Of a stretch of 64,000 bases of DNA, positions 23,471 through 31,552 are shown piece after piece. How positions within the stretch are numbered: position 1 is the stretch's first letter; each line of letters begins with the position of its first letter. The position numbers and the translations under genes are program-made. The notes below the pieces were generated by a model, which was given only the letters and a program-made list of their open reading frames with translations, was not told the origin of the DNA and did not search any database. The stretch covers positions 153,444-217,443 of the forward strand of contig JAZNRP010000024.1 of NCBI GenBank assembly GCA_045590755.1, in the 5' to 3' direction. Origin of the DNA: SIG565 sp045590755 (GTDB taxonomy: Bacteria; Bacillota; Clostridia; Oscillospirales; Acutalibacteraceae).

Positions 23471-23527
23471 ATGAAAATCGAAATCACATATCCCGTAAAC
23501 ATCGGTGATGCGATGTTTATTGGATAA
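23471..23527 (+). pseudogene. 18-codon gene stub at the element edge
   Basis: ATG 23471 after AAAGGGG reads MKIEITYPVNIGDAMFIG and stops at TAA. The same start sequence recurs 65 bases downstream, so this is probably the remnant of a longer gene. The peptide resembles the opening of single-domain proteins such as the one at 21259. Confidence 0.5.
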
Positions 23528-23585
23528 GTGATTACCAATCGGTAATTTTCACATATCCCGTAAACTTCGGCGACGCTATGCTCAT
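23484..23585 (+). repeat. Imperfect 37-bp direct repeat at the right boundary
   Basis: TCACATATCCCGTAAAC at 23484-23500 is repeated exactly at 23549-23565, and the next 20 bases of each copy agree except for a few third-position-type changes (ATCGGTGATGCGATGTTTAT versus TTCGGCGACGCTATGCTCAT). Between them lies ATTACC-AATC-GGTAAT (23531-23546). The copies could be an attachment-site scar or a partial gene duplication. Type of boundary is unproved. Confidence 0.5.
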
Positions 23586-23594
23586 CCTATAAAG

Positions 23595-23685
23595 GCTGAG
23601 CAGGTAAGAAGTAATAGGTAACAGTGAAGAAGTATGGTGTCGGCTTCGCCGACGGATTATAAATGTTTTGTAAAGAGAGAGCGGT
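23595..23685 (+). repeat. Intergenic element with hairpin before tgt
   Basis: The stretch GTAAGAAGTAATAGGTAACAG followed by a stem-loop (GTCGGC-TTC-GCCGAC, about 23639-23653) looks like a common short intergenic repeat of such genomes. It is the first sequence with chromosomal composition after the accessory segment. The family identification is an impression. Confidence 0.35.
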
Positions 23686-24816
23686 ATGTTTAAATTATTA
23701 AAGCAAGAAGGAAATGCCAGACGCGGTGAATTTAAAACCAATCGCGGAACGGTGCAGACACCGGCATTTATGAATGTTGCAACACAAAGTGCAATAAAAG
23801 GCGGTGTTTCGGCGGCAGACCTTAAAGAAATTAACTGTCAGGTAATGCTGTGCAACACATATCATTTGCATGTAAGACCTACAGATACACTAATAAAAAA
23901 CTGTGGTGGACTGCATAAATTTACTACTTGGGACGGACCAATACTAACCGATAGCGGTGGTTTTCAGGTCTTTTCCTTGGCGGCGCTTAGAAAAATCCGT
24001 GAAGAAGGGGTTACTTTTAATTCTCATGTTGACGGCAGACGGATTTTTATGGGACCGGAAGAAAGTATGCAAATACAGTCAAATTTAGGCTCAACCATAG
24101 CAATGGCTTTTGATGAGTGTGTTGAAAACCCCGCAGAATATAAATATTCCAAAGAATCGTGTGAGCGCACAACCCGTTGGCTTAAACGCTGTATGGCAGA
24201 AATGAAAAGGCTTAATTCCTTGCCAACGACAATCAACCCCGAGCAGATGCTTTTCGGTATAAATCAGGGCTGCACATATAACGATTTAAGAATTGACCAT
24301 ATGAAAGAAATTGCCGAGCTTGACCTTGACGGCTATGCCGTTGGCGGCTTAGCGGTAGGTGAGCCGGAAGAAGTAATGTATGATGTTCTTGATAATGTTC
24401 TGCCACATGCGCCAAAGGACAAAATCCGTTATTTAATGGGGGTTGGAACACCCGTTAATATATTAAACGGTGTTGAGCGTGGTATAGATTTATTCGACTG
24501 TGTAATGCCAAGCCGAAATGCCCGTCACGGACACGCGTTTACATCAAAAGGAATTGTTAATATAAACAATAAAAAGTACGAAAACGATATGTCACCGCTT
24601 GATGAAAATTGTAATTGTCCTGCTTGCCGCAGATATTCTAAGGCGTATATAAGACACTTAATGAAGGCGGGAGAAATGCTTTCAGGCAGACTTTTGGTGC
24701 TTCATAATTTGCATTTTTATAACAATCTTATGACTGATATCAGAAATGCCCTTGATAACGGCACTTTTGCCGAATTTAAGCGCGAAAAAGAGCAGATTTT
24801 AGGTCGCAGAATTTAA
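23686..24816 (+). CDS. tgt: tRNA-guanine transglycosylase (queuine tRNA-ribosyltransferase)
   Basis: 376 residues, the usual bacterial length. The enzyme exchanges guanine 34 of GUN-anticodon tRNAs for preQ1. Landmarks are TDSGGFQVFS with Asp 89, the general base region of the family; FDECVENP; GGLAVGEP; LFDCVMPSRNARHG with the nucleophile Asp; and the zinc site CNCPACRRYS plus a following His. All expected active residues are present. Downstream yajC lies next to it, as in many bacteria. It has no preQ1 synthesis genes nearby, although a VUT-type precursor transporter gene is at 41454. Confidence 0.97.
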   Translation: MFKLLKQEGNARRGEFKTNRGTVQTPAFMNVATQSAIKGGVSAADLKEINCQVMLCNTYHLHVRPTDTLIKNCGGLHKFTTWDGPILTDSGGFQVFSLAALRKIREEGVTFNSHVDGRRIFMGPEESMQIQSNLGSTIAMAFDECVENPAEYKYSKESCERTTRWLKRCMAEMKRLNSLPTTINPEQMLFGINQGCTYNDLRIDHMKEIAELDLDGYAVGGLAVGEPEEVMYDVLDNVLPHAPKDKIRYLMGVGTPVNILNGVERGIDLFDCVMPSRNARHGHAFTSKGIVNINNKKYENDMSPLDENCNCPACRRYSKAYIRHLMKAGEMLSGRLLVLHNLHFYNNLMTDIRNALDNGTFAEFKREKEQILGRRI

Positions 24817-24819
24817 TAC

Positions 24820-24848
24820 TTGCAAATCTGTGCTTCTTTAGGTATAAT
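24820..24848 (+). promoter_or_regulatory. Promoter for yajC
   Basis: TTGCAA (24820-24825), 17-base spacer, TATAAT (24843-24848). It lies between the tgt stop and yajC. Confidence 0.55.
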
Positions 24849-24879
24849 ATATAGGAAAATTATTTATGGAGGTTTTAGT

Positions 24880-25167
24880 ATGCAAGGATGGCTTTTACCG
24901 GTTGTTTATATTGTATTTATCGGTTTGCTTATGTACTTTATGATTATTCGTCCGCAGAATAAAAAGAAAAAGGCAGAAGAAGCATTAAAGAACAGTCTTC
25001 AGATTGGCGATGAGATTGTAACAATCGGCGGTTTCCACGGAAAAATCGTTTCTATGAAGGAAGATTGTGTAGTAATCGAATCTGTGCTTGACCACACAAA
25101 GCAAAAATTAGAGCGTTGGGCAATTCAGTCTAATCTCACAGTTCACGATGATACACCCAGCAAATAA
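24880..25167 (+). CDS. yajC: Preprotein translocase accessory subunit YajC
   Basis: 95 residues from ATG 24880, placed by TATGGAGG. One N-terminal membrane helix (LLPVVYIVFIGLLMYFMIIR) is followed by the family signature RPQNKKKK and the cytoplasmic domain GDEIVTIGGFHGKIV. YajC associates with SecDF to aid export through SecYEG. The tgt-yajC order is conserved in many bacteria. An upstream in-frame start is rejected because it lacks a ribosome site. Confidence 0.95.
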   Translation: MQGWLLPVVYIVFIGLLMYFMIIRPQNKKKKAEEALKNSLQIGDEIVTIGGFHGKIVSMKEDCVVIESVLDHTKQKLERWAIQSNLTVHDDTPSK

Positions 25168-25178
25168 GTAATAAAAAT

Positions 25179-25215
25179 AACCCCTTCGGAATAATATATT
25201 TCGGAGGGGTTTTTC
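25179..25215 (+). terminator. Terminator of yajC overlapping the next ribosome site
   Basis: AACCCCT (25179-25185) pairs with AGGGGTT (25205-25211), followed by TTTTCT. The 3' arm contains the GGAGGGG that must serve as ribosome site for ATG 25217. The structure therefore can both end yajC transcription and hide that ribosome site. Confidence 0.6.
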
Positions 25216-25216
25216 T

Positions 25217-25621
25217 ATGCTAAAAAAACAGACACAGGACAAAGGCAGTAATTTTTACATAAATATACTTATAGGCGCCGCTATAGCGGTAGGGGTAATT
25301 TTACTTACAATGCTGATAGCGGCAGCGTTAATGGTGTTTTTTAATATAAGCGTTATGTATGCGTCCCCCATAGCGTCGGTTTGCGCGGGATTCGGCACCT
25401 TTATAGGCGCATATTTTGCAGCAAGAAAAAACGGGGCGAAGGGACTTATAAACGGACTCATAGTTGCGGCAATAATTTTTGTTATAGTAACAATAGTTTC
25501 GGCATTTCTGAACGACGAAGTGACGGCAATGTCCTTTATACATTTAGCGGTTATTGTACTTTCGGGTTGTATCGGCGGTATAATGGGTGTGAACAAGCGT
25601 GAAAAAAGAAAAATAGTTTAA
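25217..25621 (+). CDS. TIGR04086-type small membrane protein
   Basis: 134 residues with four predicted membrane helices (FYINILIGAAIAVGVILLTM; a second around residues 40-60; LINGLIVAAIIFVIVTIVSA; FIHLAVIVLSGCIGGIMGVN) and a basic end. The four-helix plan and gene position after yajC fit the TIGR04086 family of Clostridia and Bacilli. No function is established. It is followed by a strong terminator. Confidence 0.7.
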   Translation: MLKKQTQDKGSNFYINILIGAAIAVGVILLTMLIAAALMVFFNISVMYASPIASVCAGFGTFIGAYFAARKNGAKGLINGLIVAAIIFVIVTIVSAFLNDEVTAMSFIHLAVIVLSGCIGGIMGVNKREKRKIV

Positions 25622-25629
25622 CTTAATAA

Positions 25630-25662
25630 GCCCGTCGGTATAGTGCCGACGGGCGCCTTTTC
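25630..25662 (+). terminator. Intrinsic terminator
   Basis: GCCCGTCGGT (25630-25639) pairs with GCCGACGGGC (25645-25654), followed by GCCTTTTC. It separates the membrane-protein gene from the next promoter. Confidence 0.85.
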
Positions 25663-25665
25663 GTG

Positions 25666-25694
25666 TTGACAATATTTATACCGAAATGTATAAT
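25666..25694 (+). promoter_or_regulatory. Promoter upstream of the FkbM/deo operon
   Basis: TTGACA (25666-25671), 17 bases, TATAAT (25689-25694): consensus -35 and -10 hexamers. It is the only strong promoter I see before the deo genes, so FkbM, deoC, deoD, deoB, cdd and pdp may be one transcript. Confidence 0.8.
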
Positions 25695-25722
25695 TAAAAT
25701 AGAAAATTTTAGGAAGATAACA

Positions 25723-26757
25723 ATGAAGGATTTATGGCAACATTTAAGTGAAACTAACAAAAAAATATTACTTTACGGTACGGGTAACGGCGCCGATAAA
25801 ATACTTGACCAGCTCATAAGTCGCGGTATTACTGTCAGCGGCGTTTTTGCAAGTGATGGCTTTGTTCGTAACCGCACATTCCGTGGTTTTAAGGTTATAA
25901 GCTTTTCTGATGCGAGAGAGAGTTTTGGCGATTTTATAGCACTTGTTTGTTTCGGTACACAATTGCCCAGTGTTATGGACAATATTAAAAAAATAGCCGC
26001 TACGGTTGAAACCTATGCCCCAGATGTACCCGTAATTGATAATGACAGTATTTTTGATATAAGCTTTGTAAGAAAACATAAGAAAGAGCTTGAAAAGGTT
26101 TATAATTTATTAGCGGACGAGCTGTCGCGCAAGGTTTTTGAAAATACCGTTATGTATAAGCTGACGGGTAAGCTTGAATATCTATTCAGTATTGAATCAA
26201 GCAAGGCCGACACCTATAAGCTATTAAACATAACCGAAATGGAAGTATATGCAGATTTAGGTGCATATACGGGAGATACTATAAAGGAATTTATTGAAAA
26301 TACCAGTGGCTATAAGAGAATTATAGCGGCAGAGCCTGATATTAAAAATTTTAGAAAATTAAAGCAGAATACCGAGCAGCTAAAAAATATAAGCTACCAT
26401 AATGTATGTATAAGCGATAAATGCGGTAAAATGCAGTTTTCTATGAATTCGGGCAGAAATTCCGCGGTAGGCAAAGGCAATAATTTTATAGAAGCGGTTA
26501 GTATTGATGATTTGCTAAAGAACACAAATGTCACCTATATAAAAATGGACATTGAAGGTCAGGAATTAAATGCTATTTTGGGCGGCAAAAATATACTTAA
26601 AACAAACAAGCCAAAGCTTAATATTGCAGCGTATCATAAAAATGAAGATTTGTTTACTATACCGCTACTGCTAAATGAAATCAACCCCGATTACAAAATT
26701 TATATGCGACATCATCCTTATATACCGTCCTGGGACACAAACTTTTATGTGCTTTAG
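25723..26757 (+). CDS. FkbM-family methyltransferase-like protein
   Basis: 344 residues from ATG 25723 (MKDLWQ). The N-terminal half contains a nucleotide-type Rossmann motif (LLYGTGNGADKILDQLISRG). The C-terminal half is an FkbM SAM-dependent methyltransferase: YADLGAYTGDTIKEF as SAM loop, IIAAEPDIKNFRKL as the acidic strand, and YIKMDIEGQELNAI as motif IV. Such proteins usually act on sugars or small metabolites; the substrate is unknown. Position before deoC may be accidental or reflect cotranscription. Confidence 0.82.
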   Translation: MKDLWQHLSETNKKILLYGTGNGADKILDQLISRGITVSGVFASDGFVRNRTFRGFKVISFSDARESFGDFIALVCFGTQLPSVMDNIKKIAATVETYAPDVPVIDNDSIFDISFVRKHKKELEKVYNLLADELSRKVFENTVMYKLTGKLEYLFSIESSKADTYKLLNITEMEVYADLGAYTGDTIKEFIENTSGYKRIIAAEPDIKNFRKLKQNTEQLKNISYHNVCISDKCGKMQFSMNSGRNSAVGKGNNFIEAVSIDDLLKNTNVTYIKMDIEGQELNAILGGKNILKTNKPKLNIAAYHKNEDLFTIPLLLNEINPDYKIYMRHHPYIPSWDTNFYVL

Positions 26758-26770
26758 AAAGGAACAAAAA

Positions 26771-27454
26771 ATGGAAATTAGTGAAATATTAAAAAGGGTA
26801 GACCACACATTATTATCTCAAAGTGCTACTTTGGATGAGATAAAGGCGCTGTGTGACGATGCCGTAAAATACGGTACCGCAACGGTTTGTATTCCGTCGT
26901 GTTATGTATCTGACATTAAGAAAATCTATAAGGAAACCCTTAAAATTTGCACCGTAATTGGTTTTCCAAATGGGTATAATACAACAAAGGCAAAATGCTT
27001 TGAAGCGGCAGATGCGGTAAATTCGGGTGCCGATGAAATAGATATGGTTATAAATGTCGGTATGCTAAAAAGCAAAGAGTATAATAGGGTTTTAGAAGAA
27101 ATAAACGCCGTAAAAAAGGCTTGTAACGGCAAAGTATTAAAGGTAATTATTGAAACCTGTTTATTAACCGATGAAGAAAAGATAAAAATGTGCGAAATAA
27201 TAAATGAAAGTGATGCCGATTTTATTAAAACATCCACAGGCTTTTCTACGGGCGGCGCCACTTTTGATGATATTGCTTTGATGAAAAAATATATAAGCGG
27301 CAAAAAAATCAAGGCGGCAGGCGGTATTTCTTCAGTAGATGATGCCAAGCGTTTTATTGAACTTGGTGCTGACAGACTTGGCACCAGCCGAATAGTAAAA
27401 ATTGTTAAGGAGCAGGAAAATGGAAAACAAAATATACCCGACACCGCATATTAA
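26771..27454 (+). CDS. deoC: Deoxyribose-phosphate aldolase
   Basis: 227 residues from ATG 26771. DeoC cleaves 2-deoxyribose 5-phosphate to acetaldehyde and glyceraldehyde 3-phosphate. The Schiff-base lysine is Lys 153 in FIKTSTGFSTGGAT and the second catalytic lysine is Lys 181 in KIKAAGGIS; Asp in DMVINVG is also present. The upstream in-frame start would begin inside the previous gene and is rejected. Its 3' end overlaps deoD by 35 bases, pointing to translational coupling in the salvage operon. Confidence 0.96.
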   Translation: MEISEILKRVDHTLLSQSATLDEIKALCDDAVKYGTATVCIPSCYVSDIKKIYKETLKICTVIGFPNGYNTTKAKCFEAADAVNSGADEIDMVINVGMLKSKEYNRVLEEINAVKKACNGKVLKVIIETCLLTDEEKIKMCEIINESDADFIKTSTGFSTGGATFDDIALMKKYISGKKIKAAGGISSVDDAKRFIELGADRLGTSRIVKIVKEQENGKQNIPDTAY

Positions 27455-28154
27455 TGCAACCCCCGAAGACTTCGCAAAGACGGTATTGATGCCGGGCGAC
27501 CCGTTACGCGCAAAATTTATTGCCGAAAATTTTCTGACTGATGCGCGTCTTGTAAATAATGTGCGTGGCATTTGCGGTTATACAGGCTATTTTGACTCGG
27601 TTAAGGTATCTGTTATGGCAAGCGGTATGGGAATGCCGTCTATGGCAATATACAGTTATGAGCTTTTTAACTTTTTCGGTGTAGAAAATATAATCCGTAT
27701 AGGCTCGGCAGGCTCTATGCAAAAAGACATAAATGTGCGTGATATTGTTATTGGGCAGGCGGCTTGTACAAATTCCAATTATGCCGCACAGTACGGACTA
27801 CCGGGTACATTTGCACCCATTGCCGATTATTCACTTTTAGAAATGGCGGTTAATACTGCAAAGGAAATGAATTTACCTGTTCATATCGGTAATTTGCTTT
27901 CAAGCGATACCTTCTATAGCGATGAAGTGGGCAGTGTAGAAAAATGGGGTAAAATGGGTGTAATGGCAGTTGAAATGGAAGCCGCTGCCCTTTATATGAA
28001 TGCCGCACGAAGTGGAAAAAGAGCTCTTGCAATTTGCACTGTATCAGACAGTTTAATAACGGGAGATGCCACTTCTTCAGATGAGCGACAGAACTCATTT
28101 ACCGATATGATGAAATTGGCACTTACTGTAGTGAAACAGGCAGAAAATATATGA
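27420..28154 (+). CDS. deoD: Purine-nucleoside phosphorylase (DeoD type)
   Basis: 244 residues from ATG 27420 with TTAAGGAGCAGG upstream. The hexameric DeoD family phosphorolyses purine (deoxy)nucleosides. Key segments are TPHINA at the start, MPGDPLRAKFIAE (phosphate site), RIGSAGSM, and AVEMEAAALY, where Met and Glu contact the ribose, followed by CTVSDSL with the catalytic Asp. The operon setting delivers deoxyribose 1-phosphate to DeoB. Confidence 0.96.
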   Translation: MENKIYPTPHINATPEDFAKTVLMPGDPLRAKFIAENFLTDARLVNNVRGICGYTGYFDSVKVSVMASGMGMPSMAIYSYELFNFFGVENIIRIGSAGSMQKDINVRDIVIGQAACTNSNYAAQYGLPGTFAPIADYSLLEMAVNTAKEMNLPVHIGNLLSSDTFYSDEVGSVEKWGKMGVMAVEMEAAALYMNAARSGKRALAICTVSDSLITGDATSSDERQNSFTDMMKLALTVVKQAENI

Positions 28155-29311
28155 AAAGAGTTTTTTTAATTGTAATTGATGGCGTCGGTGTCGGCGCTTT
28201 ACCCGATGCTGATAGGTATAACGATTCTACGGCTCACACTATGCTTAGTATTTGTGGGTCGAAGTATTTTAGTGTACCCAACCTTAAAAAAATGGGACTC
28301 GGTAATATAGATGGTCTTAATTTTTTAGGTGTGACAGAGAAGCCAATTGCCGCCTTCGGCAAAATGGCAGAAGCATCTGTAGGTAAGGACACAACTACGG
28401 GGCATTGGGAAATTGCAGGACTTAATATAAAAAAGCCTTTCCCGACATACCCTAACGGCTTTCCAAAGGAAATAATAGAAAAATTTAGTGAAAAATGCGG
28501 TGTCGGTGTGCTTTGCAACAAGCCGTATTCGGGAACCGAGGTTATTAAAGACTTTGGCGCAGAGCACATAAAAACGGGCAAGCTAATTGTCTATACTTCG
28601 GCCGACAGCGTTTTTCAGATTGCGGCGCACGAAGATATAGTGCCGATAGAAAAGTTATATAAATATTGCGAAATAGCCCGTGAAATACTGATAGGTGAAC
28701 ACGGTGTAGGTAGAGTAATTGCCCGTCCGTTTAGCGGTGAATACCCGTTTGTAAGAACACCCAGACGACACGATTATTCATTAAAGCCTATAGGTAAAAC
28801 AGTGTTAGATGCTTTATTGGAAAATAACCTTTCGGTTATATCGGTAGGTAAAATTAATGATATTTTCTGTGGGGTAGGCATTACAAAATCAATACCCACA
28901 GTATCTAATGCCGACGGTATGGGGAAATTACGGGAAATAGTTAGTACTGATTTTCGTGGTCTTTGCTTTGCAAATCTTGTTGATTTTGATATGCTTTACG
29001 GTCACCGCAACGATGTTGACGGCTACGCTAAAGCAATAAGTGAATTTGATTTATTCTTAGGTGAGTTTATACCCAAACTCAAAAATGATGATTTGCTTAT
29101 AATAACCGCCGACCACGGATGTGACCCTGCCGACCAAAGCACTGACCATACAAGAGAATACACACCGCTTTTAGTGTATGGCGGTAAGGGAAACATAAAT
29201 CTTGGTATTAGACGCAGTTTTGCCGATATTGCGGCAACTATTGCCGATATTTTCGGTGTTGAGTACCAAACCCACGGCAAAAGCTTTAAAAAGGAAATAG
29301 AAATTATATGA
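28151..29311 (+). CDS. deoB: Phosphopentomutase
   Basis: 386 residues, full length for DeoB. It converts (deoxy)ribose 1-phosphate to the 5-phosphate used by DeoC. Metal-binding residues of the alkaline-phosphatase superfamily are visible in VIDGVGVGALPDA at the start, in the phosphorylation segment DTTTGHWEIAG and in TADHGCDP. The start overlaps the deoD stop by 4 bases. Confidence 0.97.
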   Translation: MKRVFLIVIDGVGVGALPDADRYNDSTAHTMLSICGSKYFSVPNLKKMGLGNIDGLNFLGVTEKPIAAFGKMAEASVGKDTTTGHWEIAGLNIKKPFPTYPNGFPKEIIEKFSEKCGVGVLCNKPYSGTEVIKDFGAEHIKTGKLIVYTSADSVFQIAAHEDIVPIEKLYKYCEIAREILIGEHGVGRVIARPFSGEYPFVRTPRRHDYSLKPIGKTVLDALLENNLSVISVGKINDIFCGVGITKSIPTVSNADGMGKLREIVSTDFRGLCFANLVDFDMLYGHRNDVDGYAKAISEFDLFLGEFIPKLKNDDLLIITADHGCDPADQSTDHTREYTPLLVYGGKGNINLGIRRSFADIAATIADIFGVEYQTHGKSFKKEIEII

Positions 29312-29694
29312 AAGAATTAATTGCAAAAGCCATTAAGGCTAAAGAGCTTTCCTATTCACCGTATTCAAAATTTTCCGTCGGTGCGGCGTTACTGACTGCC
29401 GACGGTAAAATTTATACGGGCTGTAATATCGAAAACGCATCCTTTTCACCCACCGTTTGCGCCGAGCGTACTGCATTTATAAAAGCGGTAAGTCAAGGTG
29501 AAAGGGAATTTTCTGCAATAGCAATAGTAGGGGACACAGACTATATTACCCCTTGCGGCGTTTGCAGACAGTTTATAAGTGAATTTTGCAATAAGGATTT
29601 TAAAATAATCTGCGCAAAGGATGCCGAAAATTACAAGACCTTTACATTGGATGAACTTTTACCCGAAGCATTCAAATTAGGAGAAAATTTATGA
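29308..29694 (+). CDS. cdd: Cytidine deaminase
   Basis: 128 residues, the tetrameric short form. It deaminates (deoxy)cytidine to (deoxy)uridine. The zinc site is in the two conserved parts, SPTVCAERTA (Cys and catalytic Glu) and TPCGVCRQF (two Cys). Overlaps both neighbours by 4 bases, supporting operon coupling with deoB and pdp. Confidence 0.96.
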   Translation: MKELIAKAIKAKELSYSPYSKFSVGAALLTADGKIYTGCNIENASFSPTVCAERTAFIKAVSQGEREFSAIAIVGDTDYITPCGVCRQFISEFCNKDFKIICAKDAENYKTFTLDELLPEAFKLGENL

Positions 29695-30995
29695 GAATGT
29701 ACGATATAATAGCAAAAAAACGCGATGGACAACCGCTTAATGATAACGAAATCCGTTGGTTTATAAATGAATATACGGCGGGTAATATTCCCGATTATCA
29801 AGCATCCGCACTTTTAATGGCTATATTTTTCGTAGGTATGAGTAAAGAAGAAACCGTAACCTTGACCGATGCTATGATGCATTCGGGTGATACAATAGAT
29901 TTATCATCCTTTGGCGGCAAGACGGTTGATAAGCACAGTACAGGTGGTGTGGGAGATAAAACCACCCTTATAGTAGCGCCTATTGTGGCATCCCTTGGAG
30001 GTATTGTTGCTAAAATGTCGGGTAGGGGACTCGGTCACACAGGCGGTACGGTTGATAAATTAGAGTCAATAAGCGGCTATAAAACTACACTATCTGCCGA
30101 TGAGTTTACTGCACAGGTAAAGAAAATAGGGATTGCGGTTGTAGGACAAAGCGGGGATTTAGCGCCTGCAGACAAAAAGCTATATGCTCTGCGCGATGTT
30201 ACTGCAACGGTAAACAGTATTCCGCTTATCGCGTCAAGCATAATGAGTAAAAAGTTAGCGGGCGGTACCGATTCTATTGTTTTAGATGTAAAGGTAGGCT
30301 CGGGCGCATTTATGAAGACCGAGAGTGAAGCTGTAGGCCTTGCTGAGCAAATGGTGGAAATTGGCTACAGCTGTGGTAAACGGGTGAGTGCAGTAATCAC
30401 CGATATGGATGTACCGTTAGGGTGTGCTATAGGTAATGCACTTGAAGTCAAGGAAGCGGTAGATGTGCTAAAGGGCGGCGGCGCTGAGGATTTGAAAACA
30501 GTTTGTGTGGTGCTCTCTTCTAATATGTTAAGCCTTTGTCACGGTTGGGATTTAAAGTTGGCTGAAGAAAAGGTAAAAGAAGCGCTATCTACCGGCAAGG
30601 CATATAAAAAGTTTCTCCAATGGATTGCGGCACAAGGCGGAGATATATCTGTGTTTGATGATTTATCAAGCTTTGCCACACCAAAATTCAAGACAGAGAT
30701 AAAGGCAGAAAAGGACGGCTTTATACAGTCTATGGATGCCGAAAGCTTAGGCTCTGCCGCAGTAATGCTTGGAGCAGGGCGCACTAAAAAGGACGATGAA
30801 ATAGATTTTACGGCGGGTATTACCCTTTATAAAAAGACGGGTGACCGCGTACAAAAGGGCGAAGTAATAGCCGAAATTTGTTCAAGCACAGTAGAAGATT
30901 TTACTGCGGCGGGCAACAAAATACTTTCGTCTTATAAAATAGGGAACAGTGGAATTGGCAGGAAAAAATTAATATATCGGGTGATAACAAAATAA
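29691..30995 (+). CDS. pdp: Pyrimidine-nucleoside phosphorylase
   Basis: 434 residues, typical for the dimeric pyrimidine phosphorylases (Pdp/DeoA). The phosphate-binding loop KHSTGGVGDKTTL, the MSGRGLGHTGGT loop and ALRDVTATVNSIPLI substrate segment are all intact. It splits uridine, deoxyuridine and thymidine into base plus sugar 1-phosphate. It ends the nucleoside-salvage operon that starts at deoC; the next start follows without spacing. Confidence 0.95.
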   Translation: MRMYDIIAKKRDGQPLNDNEIRWFINEYTAGNIPDYQASALLMAIFFVGMSKEETVTLTDAMMHSGDTIDLSSFGGKTVDKHSTGGVGDKTTLIVAPIVASLGGIVAKMSGRGLGHTGGTVDKLESISGYKTTLSADEFTAQVKKIGIAVVGQSGDLAPADKKLYALRDVTATVNSIPLIASSIMSKKLAGGTDSIVLDVKVGSGAFMKTESEAVGLAEQMVEIGYSCGKRVSAVITDMDVPLGCAIGNALEVKEAVDVLKGGGAEDLKTVCVVLSSNMLSLCHGWDLKLAEEKVKEALSTGKAYKKFLQWIAAQGGDISVFDDLSSFATPKFKTEIKAEKDGFIQSMDAESLGSAAVMLGAGRTKKDDEIDFTAGITLYKKTGDRVQKGEVIAEICSSTVEDFTAAGNKILSSYKIGNSGIGRKKLIYRVITK

Positions 30996-31502
30996 ATGTA
31001 CGAATATAAATTAATCCGCGCACACCGTAAAACAATGAGCTTGAAGGTTCTTGATGATGGCACACTCGAAGTACGCTCACCGATATTTGTAAGTCGGCAT
31101 ACAATAGATAATTTCGTGCTTTCTAATGTGGCTTGGATTGATAAAAAAAGAAATAAAATTTTGAACAGAGAAATTTTGTCGGATGACAAAGTTAATGAGT
31201 TGAAGCGTTTAGCAAAAGATGTTTTACCGAAAAAAGTGGCGTATTATTCGGCACTTATGGGGCTTAAGCCAAATTCTGTAAAAATTACATCGGCAAAAAA
31301 ACGCTTTGGTAGCTGTAGCAGTAAGGGCGGAATTTGCTTTTCCTACCGACTAATGCTTTACCCTGATAATGCTATTGACTATGTTGTAGTGCACGAATTA
31401 GCACATTTAAAGCACCATAATCACAGTAAGCAGTTTTACGACCTTGTAAGGCGGTATATGCCCGATTACAAGCAAAGAGAAAAAATTTTAAAGGGAAATT
31501 AG
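30996..31502 (+). CDS. YgjP-type metallopeptidase (M48/DUF45 family)
   Basis: 168 residues. The zinc-peptidase motif HELAHLKHHNHS (His, Glu, His, with a second His region) lies near residue 130, preceded by the family segment KRFGSCSSKGGICFSYRLML. The basic start YEYKLIRAHRKTMSLKV fits the DUF45/YgjP family. Starts one base after pdp, so likely in the same transcript; its cellular target is not known. Confidence 0.85.
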   Translation: MYEYKLIRAHRKTMSLKVLDDGTLEVRSPIFVSRHTIDNFVLSNVAWIDKKRNKILNREILSDDKVNELKRLAKDVLPKKVAYYSALMGLKPNSVKITSAKKRFGSCSSKGGICFSYRLMLYPDNAIDYVVVHELAHLKHHNHSKQFYDLVRRYMPDYKQREKILKGN

Positions 31503-31552
31503 CAGTACCAAACTGTAGAAATTTTGCATACATATAATTTAGGGGTCTTGTT

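Noticed and set aside
26675..26770. Longer start for deoC
   Set aside because: The extra residues lie inside the FkbM gene and the first ribosome site precedes ATG 26771.
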